From CAYSGL01 sp964520985 (GTDB lineage Bacteria > Pseudomonadota > Alphaproteobacteria > Micavibrionales > Micavibrionaceae): DNA of 64,000 nucleotides. Every line of letters begins with the position of its first letter. Within the stretch, counting starts at the first letter, position 1. This document shows, in pieces, positions 44,599-53,361 of the stretch. Below the pieces are notes generated by a model. It did no database searches. It was not told the origin of the DNA and saw only the letters and a list, made by a program, of their open reading frames with translations. The stretch lies in the NCBI GenBank assembly GCA_964520985.1, contig CAZFPB010000001.1, positions 868,001-932,000 on the forward strand. The letters run 5' to 3'. Position numbers and translations under genes: made by a program.

Positions 44599-45168
44599 TT
44601 AAGCGGCTTTGCCTGTGCCGCGCATCATGGCGCGGGAGAGGCGTTCAATTTTGCGTTTAACGGAAGCGTCAACCAGTGTCGAGCCGACCTGTACGACGAG
44701 ACCGCCGATGAGGTCTTTGTTGACCGTGACGTTCATCGCGACGTTCGAGCCGAACGCTTTGGCGATACCGGCTTGCAGGTCTTTGGTCTGCTCTGGTGTC
44801 AGCGCGACGGCGGTTTGCACCTTGGCTTCGACTTCGCCGCGGCGTTTGGCGATTTCGCCCTGCACGGCTTTCAGCGCTACGGCCAGCATCGGCAAGCGGC
44901 GATTGGCGATCAGGGTCGAAAGAAAGTTTTTGGTGTAGGCGTGGAAACCCGCTTTGGCAGAGATCGCGTCCATAGCCGCCATCTGATCGGACTGGCTGAT
45001 CAGCGGTGAGGTCACGAAGGTCTGCATGTCCGTGCTGTTCGAGAGCATAGCCGACAAGTCGGCAACATCTTTTTCAACAGAATCAATTAATTGCGCCTTA
45101 CCGGCGGTATCTATGAGGGCGGCTGCGTATCTTTTTGCAGCAGCGGTAGAGGTGTTTGTCGAGGCCAC
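44599..45168 (-). CDS. atpH: ATP synthase F1 delta subunit
   Basis: Peripheral-stalk subunit that ties F1 to Fo. The 189 residues match the OSCP/delta family: RYAAALIDTA near the N-terminus, FLSTLIANRRLPMLAVALKA in the middle and the C-terminal VNKDLIGGLVVQVGSTLVDA with SVKRKIERL. The start codon is GTG. The Fo genes (atpIBEF) are not in this window, so the operon begins here or lies apart from Fo, the usual arrangement in alphaproteobacteria. Confidence 0.95.
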   Translation of the reverse strand: MASTNTSTAAAKRYAAALIDTAGKAQLIDSVEKDVADLSAMLSNSTDMQTFVTSPLISQSDQMAAMDAISAKAGFHAYTKNFLSTLIANRRLPMLAVALKAVQGEIAKRRGEVEAKVQTAVALTPEQTKDLQAGIAKAFGSNVAMNVTVNKDLIGGLVVQVGSTLVDASVKRKIERLSRAMMRGTGKAA

Positions 45169-45271
45169 TTGGCAAACCCTTTTTTTCTAGCGTTCAGCGA
45201 TTCTTGTTAAGCTGCGCCTCAGATAGCATACGACCCAAGGGGGCGCAAGCTTTTCGGGCGATTTTCTCGCC

Positions 45272-46078
45272 TTAAAAAGGAAATAGGTTTGGGGAAAAAG
45301 GATGATACTTGGCAGAACCCAGCGCCATGCCGATTGCCATGAAAAGAACAACATGGAAAACATAGAAAATCAGGGAGTTACGACCCATTGCTTGCAATAT
45401 GACTATTAACGCGCTTGGCAGCCTTTGGGTAAGCATGGGATAGGTGGTGGGCCGGAAGCGATAGACCAGCAGAAAGACTGCCGCGCTACTGATAAAAAAC
45501 CATAAGAGGCCCGTTTGGGTAAAACTGTAGGTCGCCATGTGGAAGAGCATGAAGACCACCATGATAAAGGCCATGAACGGCGGTGCTATCCGGGCGTAGA
45601 AATCATTCTCCTCCTGATGCTTCATAATATAGCCAAACATCGCCAGTAAAAAACCGAGCGTGCCATATTCCAGGGTAATCATGCCCAGCGGCATAAGGAG
45701 AGTGATGAGAAGCACGGCGACGCAAAAGCTGCCCGGGCGCGTTCCGGCGAAGCGCATCAGCGGATCGAGACAGGCGCGAACCAGCAGGATGACCGCCAAG
45801 ATATTCAGCGGGAAAAACGGAAAGCCGGCGATCGCATTGGCGCAGATCAGGATTAACGCGCCCGTCCACAATAAAGGCCCCATATGACGGCTGCTGGCAT
45901 ACCCCACGAGGAAGAACCAAATCGGCGCCGAACTGCCGAGCCAGCGCCATGCCATGTCTTCGGTATAGATATAGGCACCAACATGATCGATCATCATCAT
46001 GACGACCGCCAGCGATTTGAGCAGATCGTAGGAAGTGAGCGTAGGCCCCAGTGTTTTGTATTTGAGGAAATCCATCAA
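45272..46078 (-). CDS. TraX-like integral membrane acyltransferase
   Basis: A 268-residue protein with about eight predicted membrane helices. The N-terminal DLLKSLAVVMMMIDHVGAYI and the later NSLIFYVFHVVLFMAIGMAL match the TraX/acyltransferase-like family, in which F-plasmid TraX acetylates pilin. The actual substrate here is unknown, and no conjugation genes are near. Its start overlaps the priA stop (ATGA), so it is co-translated with priA. Confidence 0.7.
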   Translation of the reverse strand: MMDFLKYKTLGPTLTSYDLLKSLAVVMMMIDHVGAYIYTEDMAWRWLGSSAPIWFFLVGYASSRHMGPLLWTGALILICANAIAGFPFFPLNILAVILLVRACLDPLMRFAGTRPGSFCVAVLLITLLMPLGMITLEYGTLGFLLAMFGYIMKHQEENDFYARIAPPFMAFIMVVFMLFHMATYSFTQTGLLWFFISSAAVFLLVYRFRPTTYPMLTQRLPSALIVILQAMGRNSLIFYVFHVVLFMAIGMALGSAKYHPFSPNLFPF

Positions 46079-48240
46079 TAGAAACTCTGCGGGTCGATGT
46101 CGGCTTGCACTCGTACGGTAGAGGGAAGCTTAACATTTTGTAGCCATGCGGCGATGGTTTTTTGAATATCGAGTGTTTTGTCGGCCCGCACCAGCAGGCG
46201 GCGGCGGAATTTTCCGCGCAGGCGGTAGAGCGGCGCTTCGGCGGGCCCAAGCGTTTGCAGGCCGGGGCCATGAGGCGCGGCTTTTCCGAGCTCGATGGCG
46301 GCAAGGCGCACCTGCTCTTCATCACGGCCGGAGATGATGATCCCGGCTAAACGCGAGAATGGCGGCATGTGCGCAGACTCGCGGCTGGCGGCTTCCACAT
46401 CCAGAAATGTATCGCGGTCATGACTGGCCAGCGCCTGCATGACTTTGTTTTCAGGATTGAAGGTCTGAATATAAACATGGCCTTTGTCAGTTTCGCGCCC
46501 TGCCCGGCCTGCGACCTGATGGAGTAATTGGTAGGTACGTTCGGTTGCGCGCAGATCACCGCCCGCGAGGCCCAGATCGGCATCGATGATACCGACGCAG
46601 GTGAGCTTGGGAAAATGGTGGCCCTTGGCGATGATCTGCGTGCCGATGATGATATCGACGCGGTGCTCCTGAATATCATTCAGGATTGCAACGAGTTGAT
46701 CATGCGTTGTGGCGGTGTCGCTTGAGAGAATGATCGAGCGCGCGTCGGGGAAGAGTTCTTTGACTTCTTCGGCGATACGCTCGACACCGGGGCCACAGGG
46801 CGCAAGGCTGTCTTTCTCGCCGCATTGCGGACAGGCGCTGGGCACCTTGGTGTTATAATCGCAATGATGACAATGCAGTTTGCCGGTTTTGCGGTGTTCG
46901 ATCAGCCATGCGGAACAGCGCGGACATTCAAAACGGTGCCCGCAATTACGGCACAAGGTTAGCGGGGCATAGCCGCGGCGGTTCAAGAAGAGGAGCGATT
47001 GTCCGCCCGCCGCCATGGTGTCGCGCACGGCGTTCTCCAAGGTCGGGGAGATAAAATGCTGACGGCCCGGCTTGTCAGTTTTCAGATCGACCAGATGCAT
47101 GTCGGGCATCCCGGCCCCGCCGTGACGATCCAGCAGATGCAAATGATGGTACTTGCCATCCCAGACATTCTGCATGGTTTCCAACGATGGTGTTGCGGAG
47201 ACCAGCACGATCGGCAATGCGCCGAGATGCGCGCGCACGACGGCCATGTCGCGGGCGTGATAGAGCGCGCCTTCTTCCTGCTTGTAAGCAGGATCGTGTT
47301 CTTCATCGACGATGATCAGACCAAGATTTGCGAAAGGAAGAAACAGCGCCGAGCGCGCCCCCACAACCACTTTGCTTTCGCCCTGCGCCACGCCGCGCCA
47401 CGTTCTTTTGCGCATGCCTTGCGAAAGAGACGAATGCCAGAGCGCGGGCGCGCAGCCGAAGCGCGCTTTAAAGCGTTCAAGGAAGGCGTTCGAGAGGGCA
47501 ATTTCCGGCAGGAGAATTAAGACTTGTTTATCTTCCTTGATCGCCTGCGCCACCGCTTCGAAATACACTTCGGTTTTGCCGGAACCTGTCACGCCATCGA
47601 GCAGGGCCGCAGAAAATTTTTGTGATGAGACGGCTTTGACCAGATGATCGGCGGCTTTGGTTTGCGCGGCCGAGAGTGTTGCGCCATCACGGGTGATGTC
47701 AGGATGGCGGCACGGCGCGCTGGAACGCATCTCTACTTCATTCAGATAGCCGTTTTTATGCAGCGTTTTGATGACCGATGTCGAGCAGCCCGCCTCTTCC
47801 GCCAACTCGCTGGCGCGGCGCGCCAAACCATCACCAGCAATCGCCAGCGCATGCTGCTGCGGCGGCTTGAGCTTGTCAGTTTTGGTAACACGCGAATTGA
47901 GGGTGTAGCCAACAATTGCCCTGTCGGGTTCGAGCGCCGAAGGCACCGATAAAGTCAACTTCAGCACGCTACCGAGCGGATTCATCGTGTAGCGCGCCAT
48001 CCAGTCGATAAATTTCCGATGGACATCTGGCAGGACGGGGGTATCGTGAATGTGTAAAATGTCTTTAATCTTAGCCGCGGCGATATCCCCATGGCCATCG
48101 CCCCATACGACACCGGTTACGACACGCTGTCCCAGCGGTACGCTAACGTAAGATCCGTCTGCTACTGGGTGCGTCACAGACAAGCCATAATCATATGGCT
48201 TATCGATCGGAAACGGGATGAGGACAGACTTGTTTGACAT
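46075..48240 (-). CDS. priA: Primosomal protein N' (replication restart helicase PriA)
   Basis: Recognises stalled forks and reloads DnaB. The 721 residues show the N-terminal 3'-end-binding domain, Walker A GVTGSGKTEVYFEAVAQ, DEEHD Walker B box, the paired-Cys zinc-binding region (LCRNCGHRFECPRC, HCHHCDYNTKVPSACPQCG), and motifs V-VI (GTQIIAKGHHFPKLT, QVAGRAGRETDKG). Full length. It is divergent from an unknown gene. Confidence 0.97.
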   Translation of the reverse strand: MSNKSVLIPFPIDKPYDYGLSVTHPVADGSYVSVPLGQRVVTGVVWGDGHGDIAAAKIKDILHIHDTPVLPDVHRKFIDWMARYTMNPLGSVLKLTLSVPSALEPDRAIVGYTLNSRVTKTDKLKPPQQHALAIAGDGLARRASELAEEAGCSTSVIKTLHKNGYLNEVEMRSSAPCRHPDITRDGATLSAAQTKAADHLVKAVSSQKFSAALLDGVTGSGKTEVYFEAVAQAIKEDKQVLILLPEIALSNAFLERFKARFGCAPALWHSSLSQGMRKRTWRGVAQGESKVVVGARSALFLPFANLGLIIVDEEHDPAYKQEEGALYHARDMAVVRAHLGALPIVLVSATPSLETMQNVWDGKYHHLHLLDRHGGAGMPDMHLVDLKTDKPGRQHFISPTLENAVRDTMAAGGQSLLFLNRRGYAPLTLCRNCGHRFECPRCSAWLIEHRKTGKLHCHHCDYNTKVPSACPQCGEKDSLAPCGPGVERIAEEVKELFPDARSIILSSDTATTHDQLVAILNDIQEHRVDIIIGTQIIAKGHHFPKLTCVGIIDADLGLAGGDLRATERTYQLLHQVAGRAGRETDKGHVYIQTFNPENKVMQALASHDRDTFLDVEAASRESAHMPPFSRLAGIIISGRDEEQVRLAAIELGKAAPHGPGLQTLGPAEAPLYRLRGKFRRRLLVRADKTLDIQKTIAAWLQNVKLPSTVRVQADIDPQSFY

Positions 48241-48268
48241 AAATTCAGTGCGTTGTTAGGAGGGTATT

Positions 48269-48895
48269 ATGAGTGGCTTTGTAGAAAATGTTAAAGGGAA
48301 AGTTGCCGGCTGGCTGAGTGATACTTTTGGGTATTCAGCTCCCTTCAGCGCTCAGACTGTTTTAACCGCGCAGGCCGCATCTGTTCTTTTTGCATCCGCA
48401 AAGAAAGATGCTGGCAGTAATACAATAGATAATGCCCGGTATATCAACAGCCTTCTAGGGGCCTATATTGATAAAACTTCTCCACAAGAGACGACTTTCC
48501 GCCGCGCTTATCGCGATTTATTCGATTTGATAGTGAGTGCAGATGAGGAAGATGGGATCGTTATTAATGACAGCATTCTTCTTGATCTTTACGAAAACGC
48601 GTCCTGCATCACCCGTCTTACTGATCGCCTGGTAACCACGCAGCGCCTGTCGGAACCCGCAAGTGTTCAAGCCATTATCGGAAAAATGGAAGAACGCCCA
48701 GGTATTGACGACGCCCAAACACAGATAGCTGCTCTGAACGGCTTTCACACCCGCCTTCATGAATGGCTCTCTCAAACTGATATCCCACAAAAATCAGCCA
48801 TACGCGTGAAAGAAGCGCGACTCGAAACCAACGACATTTTTCAGAGAATGACTGAAAGGCCTGCTAACAACTTACCCAAGGAATGGCGCCTGTAA
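48269..48895 (+). CDS. Unknown 208-residue protein
   Basis: Not recognised. Soluble and mostly helical (for example RAYRDLFDLIVSADEEDGIV, LYENASCITRLTDRLVTTQR), no signal peptide. A very strong ribosome site (TAGGAGGG) lies just before the ATG. The gene sits between the divergent priA and the transaldolase-like gene. Function unknown. Confidence 0.65.
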   Translation: MSGFVENVKGKVAGWLSDTFGYSAPFSAQTVLTAQAASVLFASAKKDAGSNTIDNARYINSLLGAYIDKTSPQETTFRRAYRDLFDLIVSADEEDGIVINDSILLDLYENASCITRLTDRLVTTQRLSEPASVQAIIGKMEERPGIDDAQTQIAALNGFHTRLHEWLSQTDIPQKSAIRVKEARLETNDIFQRMTERPANNLPKEWRL

Positions 48896-48967
48896 TAATT
48901 ACTTGCGTGAATGCGCTAAAAATCCCACTATGCCCGCGCATTCACCCCTCTATTCAAGGACGTTATT

Positions 48968-49624
48968 ATGAAGTTTTTCGCCGACACCTCCGACCTCGAT
49001 GCCATCAAGGATCTGGCTACGCTGGGCATGCTCGATGGCGTGACCACCAACCCTTCCATCATCGCTAAATCCGGCAAGCAGTTCATTCCGCTGATCGAAG
49101 AGATCTGCGCCATCGTATCGGGCCCGGTCAGCGCCGAAGTCGCGTCGACCGATTACGAGACGATGATCAAGGAAGGCAAGAAACTCGCCAAGATCGCCGA
49201 GAACGTCGCCGTCAAAGTGCCGTTGACCGAAGCGGGTTTGCGCGTCTGTAAAGAGCTCTCGGACGAAGGCACGATGGTCAATGTGACATTGTGCTTCTCG
49301 CCGATGCAGGCACTGCTGGCCGCGAAAGCCGGCGCGACATTTGTTTCGCCGTTTGTGGGCCGCCTCGATGATATCGGTCAGGATGGCATGCAGCTGATTG
49401 CCGACATCTTGAGCATCTATGATAATTACCCGCAATATTCGACCGAAGTGCTGGTCGCGTCCGTGCGTCACCCGATGCATATTTTAGAGTCGGCCAAGCT
49501 GGGCGCCGATGTCATGACCTGCCCGCCGGATGTGATCAAGAAACTCTACCATCACCCGCTGACCGACAAGGGCCTCGCCGCTTTTGTCGATGACTGGAAA
49601 AAGACCGGTCAGAGCATTCTGTAA
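48968..49624 (+). CDS. Transaldolase-like fructose-6-phosphate aldolase
   Basis: A 218-residue short transaldolase family member (TalC/FSA group). It opens MKFFADTSDLDAIKDLATLG, contains DGVTTNPSIIAKSG, and the Schiff-base Lys in VAVKVPLTEAGLR; C-terminal SVRHPMHILESAKLGADVMT. Short transaldolases and fructose-6-phosphate aldolase cannot be separated from sequence with certainty. A terminator follows immediately. Confidence 0.93.
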   Translation: MKFFADTSDLDAIKDLATLGMLDGVTTNPSIIAKSGKQFIPLIEEICAIVSGPVSAEVASTDYETMIKEGKKLAKIAENVAVKVPLTEAGLRVCKELSDEGTMVNVTLCFSPMQALLAAKAGATFVSPFVGRLDDIGQDGMQLIADILSIYDNYPQYSTEVLVASVRHPMHILESAKLGADVMTCPPDVIKKLYHHPLTDKGLAAFVDDWKKTGQSIL

Positions 49625-49627
49625 TTC

Positions 49628-49656
49628 AAAAAAACCCGGCCAGCGCCGGGTTTTTT
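49628..49656 (+). terminator. Intrinsic terminator after the transaldolase-like gene
   Basis: Arms AACCCGGC and GCCGGGTT with a short loop (CAGC), A-run before and six T after. Confidence 0.92.
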
Positions 49657-49673
49657 CATGGTAGAATCAGGTT

Positions 49674-50384
49674 ATGAGTGATTCACAGGTACAAGCCCGC
49701 ATGGAAACCCCGATCGACGCCGATGATGTGATTGCCTTTTTGAAGGCCAATCCGCGCTTTCTGAGCGACAATCCGACGGCTGTCGATTATCTGGTGCCGC
49801 CAAAGCAAGGCGATGGCCGCAAGGTCAAAGATTTCACCTCGTTCATGATCGAGCGACTGAAATCCGATAAAGACAAAGTCATGCAGACGACGCGCGAGAT
49901 CGTAGAGAATGCGCGCTCCAACATGAACAACCAGCAGCGCATTCATAAAGTTATTCTGCGCCTGCTCGAAGCACGCTCGTTCGATGAATTCATCCAGTTC
50001 GTCACGACTGATTTATCGAGCATGCTCGATACCGATATTTCTGTGATGGTCGTGGAAAGCAACGGCAGCGATATTCCGCATATTCACACCTCCGGCATCC
50101 GCGTGGTACCCGGCGGCACCATCGATAAATGGATGGGCGGCAAGAATGTGCTGCTGCAGGATAACATCATGGGCATCGAAGCCATGTATGGCGGCGCCTA
50201 CACGCTGGTCGCCTCGCAAGCCCTGCTGCGCATCGATATTTCCATGGACACGCCGCCCGCCATTCTGGCTTTTGGCAGCCGCGATCCAAACATGTTCATG
50301 GACGGACAGGCCACCGATCAGGTTGATTTTCTTGCCCGCGTAGTGGAGCGCGCTTTCCGCTCATGGCTGAATCTACCCCGTTAA
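49674..50384 (+). CDS. DUF484 family protein
   Basis: A 236-residue DUF484 protein with the typical N-terminus DVIAFLKANPRFLSDNP, a coiled helical linker and a GAF-like C-terminal domain (DTDISVMVVESNGSDIPHIH). The family regularly precedes xerC in proteobacteria. Here it overlaps xerC by 22 nt. Its molecular role is not known; a link with XerC activity is inferred from the conserved pairing. Confidence 0.9.
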   Translation: MSDSQVQARMETPIDADDVIAFLKANPRFLSDNPTAVDYLVPPKQGDGRKVKDFTSFMIERLKSDKDKVMQTTREIVENARSNMNNQQRIHKVILRLLEARSFDEFIQFVTTDLSSMLDTDISVMVVESNGSDIPHIHTSGIRVVPGGTIDKWMGGKNVLLQDNIMGIEAMYGGAYTLVASQALLRIDISMDTPPAILAFGSRDPNMFMDGQATDQVDFLARVVERAFRSWLNLPR

Positions 50385-51307
50385 ACGCTGGCCTTCTCGA
50401 GCGCTGCGCGCCGGATCTTGCCGATCAGCTCGGCCAGTGGGTGCGCTATCTCACCTCGGAAAAACATGTCTCGAAACACACCCTGCGCGCCTATACCGGC
50501 GATGTCGGGCAGTTCATTACTTTTCTCTCTGAACATTTCGCGCGACCCTCGTCGATTGCGGATTTATCAAACGTCTCACTGCAGGATTTTCGCAGCTGGA
50601 TGTCAGGCAAGGCGATGGGCGGCGCTGCCGCCTCTTCGCGGGCGCGCAGTTTATCCGGCGTTAAAAATTTCCTCAGCTGGCTCGATAAAAACGGCGTCAT
50701 GCATAATGCCGCGATCTCGGTGGTGCGCACGCCGAAACAAAAAAAGAAATTGCCGCGCCCACTGCAGGAATCGCAAGCCTTCCGCCTACTCGACCAGATA
50801 GAAGTCAGCGACTGGGTTGGTGCGCGCGACAAAGCCCTGTTCACCCTGCTCTATGGCTGCGGCCTGCGGATCGATGAAGCACTCTCGCTCGATATTCGTC
50901 ACATGGGCAGCGACGAATTTTTGATCGTGCGCGGAAAAGGCAACAAGGAGCGGCAGGTGCCGTTGCTGCCTGAGATCAACCAGACGATCGCGGCGTATCG
51001 CGCCGTCTGCCCGCTCGCCGAAACGCAGGACCGCCCGCTATTCGTCGGGGAGAAAGGCAGGCGCCTCAATCAGGGGGTCGTACAAAAGATGCTCCGTGAT
51101 TTGCGCCGCGCGATTGGCTTGCCGGAAACGGCAACGCCACATGCTTTGCGTCACTCCTTTGCCACGCACCTGCTCCAGAACGGGGCAAACCTGCGGGAAA
51201 TCCAGGAATTGCTGGGCCATGCCAGCCTCTCCACCACCCAGCGCTACACCGAGATCAACGCCGAAGAACTGCTGGCCATTTATAAAAAAGCCCACCCACG
51301 GGCCTAA
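50363..51307 (+). CDS. xerC: Tyrosine recombinase XerC
   Basis: Resolves chromosome dimers at dif together with XerD. The 314 residues show an N-terminal core-binding SAM-like domain (about 15-115) and the catalytic domain with R169 (GCGLRIDEAL), a Lys in GKGNKER, H260-x-x-R263 (HALRHSFATHLL), H286 (LGHASLS) and nucleophile Y295 (TTQRYTEI). Adjacent to DUF484, so it is the housekeeping recombinase and not an integrase. Confidence 0.95.
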   Translation: MAESTPLNAGLLERCAPDLADQLGQWVRYLTSEKHVSKHTLRAYTGDVGQFITFLSEHFARPSSIADLSNVSLQDFRSWMSGKAMGGAAASSRARSLSGVKNFLSWLDKNGVMHNAAISVVRTPKQKKKLPRPLQESQAFRLLDQIEVSDWVGARDKALFTLLYGCGLRIDEALSLDIRHMGSDEFLIVRGKGNKERQVPLLPEINQTIAAYRAVCPLAETQDRPLFVGEKGRRLNQGVVQKMLRDLRRAIGLPETATPHALRHSFATHLLQNGANLREIQELLGHASLSTTQRYTEINAEELLAIYKKAHPRA

Positions 51308-51312
51308 AATCC

Positions 51313-51342
51313 TTGACATAAAAACTTTTGGCCCTCTATGCT
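51313..51342 (+). promoter_or_regulatory. Sigma70-type promoter for the 51365 gene
   Basis: -35 TTGACA (51313-51318), 18-bp spacer, -10 TATGCT (51337-51342). The ATG at 51338 lies inside the -10 box, so transcripts from this promoter cannot use it, which supports the GTG start at 51365. Confidence 0.65.
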
Positions 51343-51364
51343 TACCCTTTACAGGAGAATAAGT

Positions 51365-51847
51365 GTGTATCGCTGGGTTCATTCACTGACAAAATCTTTC
51401 AACGCCGCCTTTGTCGAAATGGCCGAACCCAAGCGCACTCCCACCCGGTTTGAATGTGAATGGGCGCAATATTTCAGTTCCAGCCGGCAGCGCGATCATG
51501 CTCAGTATGTCATCGCCGTGCAGCTTCCGCCCAACGTCCTGACCAGAGATTATTTTTTTCAAACCATTTTTGACATCGACAATCTGCATCATCGTTTGCG
51601 TAATTATGAAGAGAGTGACTTTAAGATCCCCCTCGTTTTTCGCACCGATGTTAGTTATGACGATCAATGGCCCTATAAAATTCCGGGATGGATTCGGGGA
51701 CCTAGTGATATCGATCATCCTGTCCATCATTACCGCCTGACCGACTGTGACTTGATCGAGCCGCACTATGCGCAAAAAGAAAGCGGCCAACGCTACCCAG
51801 TGAATAAACCGTTCATTCAAGGCTTAATCATGGGAGGCCGTTCATGA
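51365..51847 (+). CDS. Unknown protein, first of a two-gene unit after xerC
   Basis: Not recognised. The frame is open from 51338, but the GTG at 51365 is preferred: AGGAG lies 7 nt upstream and a TTGACA/TATGCT promoter covers the earlier ATG. This gives 160 residues, soluble, rich in aromatic and acidic residues (QRDHAQYVIAVQLPPNVLTR, DIDNLHHRLRNYEESDFKI). It overlaps the next gene by ATGA. Confidence 0.6.
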   Translation: MYRWVHSLTKSFNAAFVEMAEPKRTPTRFECEWAQYFSSSRQRDHAQYVIAVQLPPNVLTRDYFFQTIFDIDNLHHRLRNYEESDFKIPLVFRTDVSYDDQWPYKIPGWIRGPSDIDHPVHHYRLTDCDLIEPHYAQKESGQRYPVNKPFIQGLIMGGRS

Positions 51848-52839
51848 GCAACGATAAAACGCCACCCGGCGACGAACCATTCGATCTTGTGGATGGCTCG
51901 CCTTACGATCAGGCAATTACCTACAGCCCGATGATTTTGACACTGCGCGATATGATACAGATCGTACCTGAGTCATGCGCGTATTTAAGTGTTTACCTCA
52001 TGAAGAATAATACGTTCAGTATTCATATGGATAAAGACCTGTCCACGCATTCCTCAAACGCTGCAAATAAAGCTTACGAAGCCATTACAACTGGTTCGTA
52101 TGTCATGACGATTCATCGTCATAGAGATTTTGCGGAACAGCTGTGTAAATCCGGAATCAACTTTAAACGCATTACGGATTTTTCTGACTTACAAAAATAT
52201 CTTGCGGAAGAAAGGTTGTTGGCAGAGGAAGCTGAAAAAGAAAACTATAAGTCTGGCCCCTCAAACCTTCCTGACATAATAAAGAACGCAGACGGTCACA
52301 TTCCACGCTTGTCTTTCACCCGCAACAGCAAAAAAATAAACGAATTCCAGAATCGATGCGACACGGCGAATATTTCTTTAATTTTTAATGGGGGGATTTC
52401 CACGCCTTTTTCCAAGCTAACCGTCAGCAACCAGCGCCTGAAGATAGCGGCTGAATACGGTATTTTAAGCGAAGACTACGAGAGCTATTCAGACATTCCT
52501 AAGAACCTGAATATGGAAGCGGAGATGTTTGAGTATTTTTTGAAAACAAAAAGCGATATTTTTGTCTGCTATCGTAACCGCTGGTCCAACACTGTTACGT
52601 CCGATCAGTTTAATACTGCCTCGGAAGCCATCGTCGAGATCGATCAAAGAATTAAAGCAAGAGATTTTTATTTAACGATGGTGCTTGATGCAACACGCTC
52701 TTTTGCGGATCACATCAAAGGCAAATATATTTCCATCAATCATCTGGAAATGCATCCAATTATCGCGCCCAATGCGCTGGCAGATCGTCTCCGTGCTGCG
52801 CAAAAAGTGGAACGGCCTGAACCGTTTGAATGGCGCTAG
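51844..52839 (+). CDS. Unknown 331-residue protein
   Basis: Not recognised. Soluble, no signal peptide; a charged middle (about 125-150, LAEERLLAEEAEKENY) divides two mixed alpha/beta halves. ATGA overlap with the preceding gene shows co-translation, so the pair likely acts together. Base composition is a little richer in A+T than xerC, without a sharp boundary. Confidence 0.6.
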   Translation: MSNDKTPPGDEPFDLVDGSPYDQAITYSPMILTLRDMIQIVPESCAYLSVYLMKNNTFSIHMDKDLSTHSSNAANKAYEAITTGSYVMTIHRHRDFAEQLCKSGINFKRITDFSDLQKYLAEERLLAEEAEKENYKSGPSNLPDIIKNADGHIPRLSFTRNSKKINEFQNRCDTANISLIFNGGISTPFSKLTVSNQRLKIAAEYGILSEDYESYSDIPKNLNMEAEMFEYFLKTKSDIFVCYRNRWSNTVTSDQFNTASEAIVEIDQRIKARDFYLTMVLDATRSFADHIKGKYISINHLEMHPIIAPNALADRLRAAQKVERPEPFEWR

Positions 52840-52868
52840 TCAGAGACTTTATCCTCAGCTTACAGCTA

Positions 52869-53321
52869 TTACAGAATAAGTTTGGAATACTCGCCACGGA
52901 TAGAGGGCATACGTATCATCTCGACAATCCCCTCAAATCCGGGGATGCCTGCCGCAAATCCGAATTTCTGATAGAGGCGCATGGCGGATCGATTGGTTTC
53001 CACGACGTAAAGAGTCGCTTCATAGTTTTTGGCATCGCTGTCTTTTAACGCTTCTTCGAGCAAAGCGCGGCCAATCCCTTGTTTGCGATGAGGCGGCGCG
53101 ACGAAGAGATGGTTAATGACTGTCTCGCCCTCGGCTTCGCTCGTATGAATGAGACCTTTGATATCATTGTCCTGTGTCGCCAGATAAATGCAGGCCGTTT
53201 CACAGGTTAAATAAGCCATCCAATGCAGATCATAGTAATAAGGGCTGCCGGAATCTTTATGCAGCCGGTCAAACGCGCGCAGGCGCTCAAAATCATCAGG
53301 GGTCGCTTTACACATAAACAC
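52869..53321 (-). CDS. GNAT family N-acetyltransferase
   Basis: A 150-residue acetyl-CoA-dependent acyltransferase. The GNAT core is plain: strand INHLFVAPPHRKQGIGRALL with the Q/RxxGxG/A acetyl-CoA loop, and the C-terminal VVETNRSAMRLYQKFGFAAG. The substrate is unknown. Confidence 0.85.
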   Translation of the reverse strand: MFMCKATPDDFERLRAFDRLHKDSGSPYYYDLHWMAYLTCETACIYLATQDNDIKGLIHTSEAEGETVINHLFVAPPHRKQGIGRALLEEALKDSDAKNYEATLYVVETNRSAMRLYQKFGFAAGIPGFEGIVEMIRMPSIRGEYSKLIL

Positions 53322-53361
53322 CGCGCCTTATGGCACGGTGTTTATTGAAGCGTCAAGAAAT

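Noticed and set aside
50363..51307. XerC as integrase of a mobile element
   Set aside because: It is joined to DUF484, the standard housekeeping arrangement, and no attachment repeats or cargo boundaries are visible.
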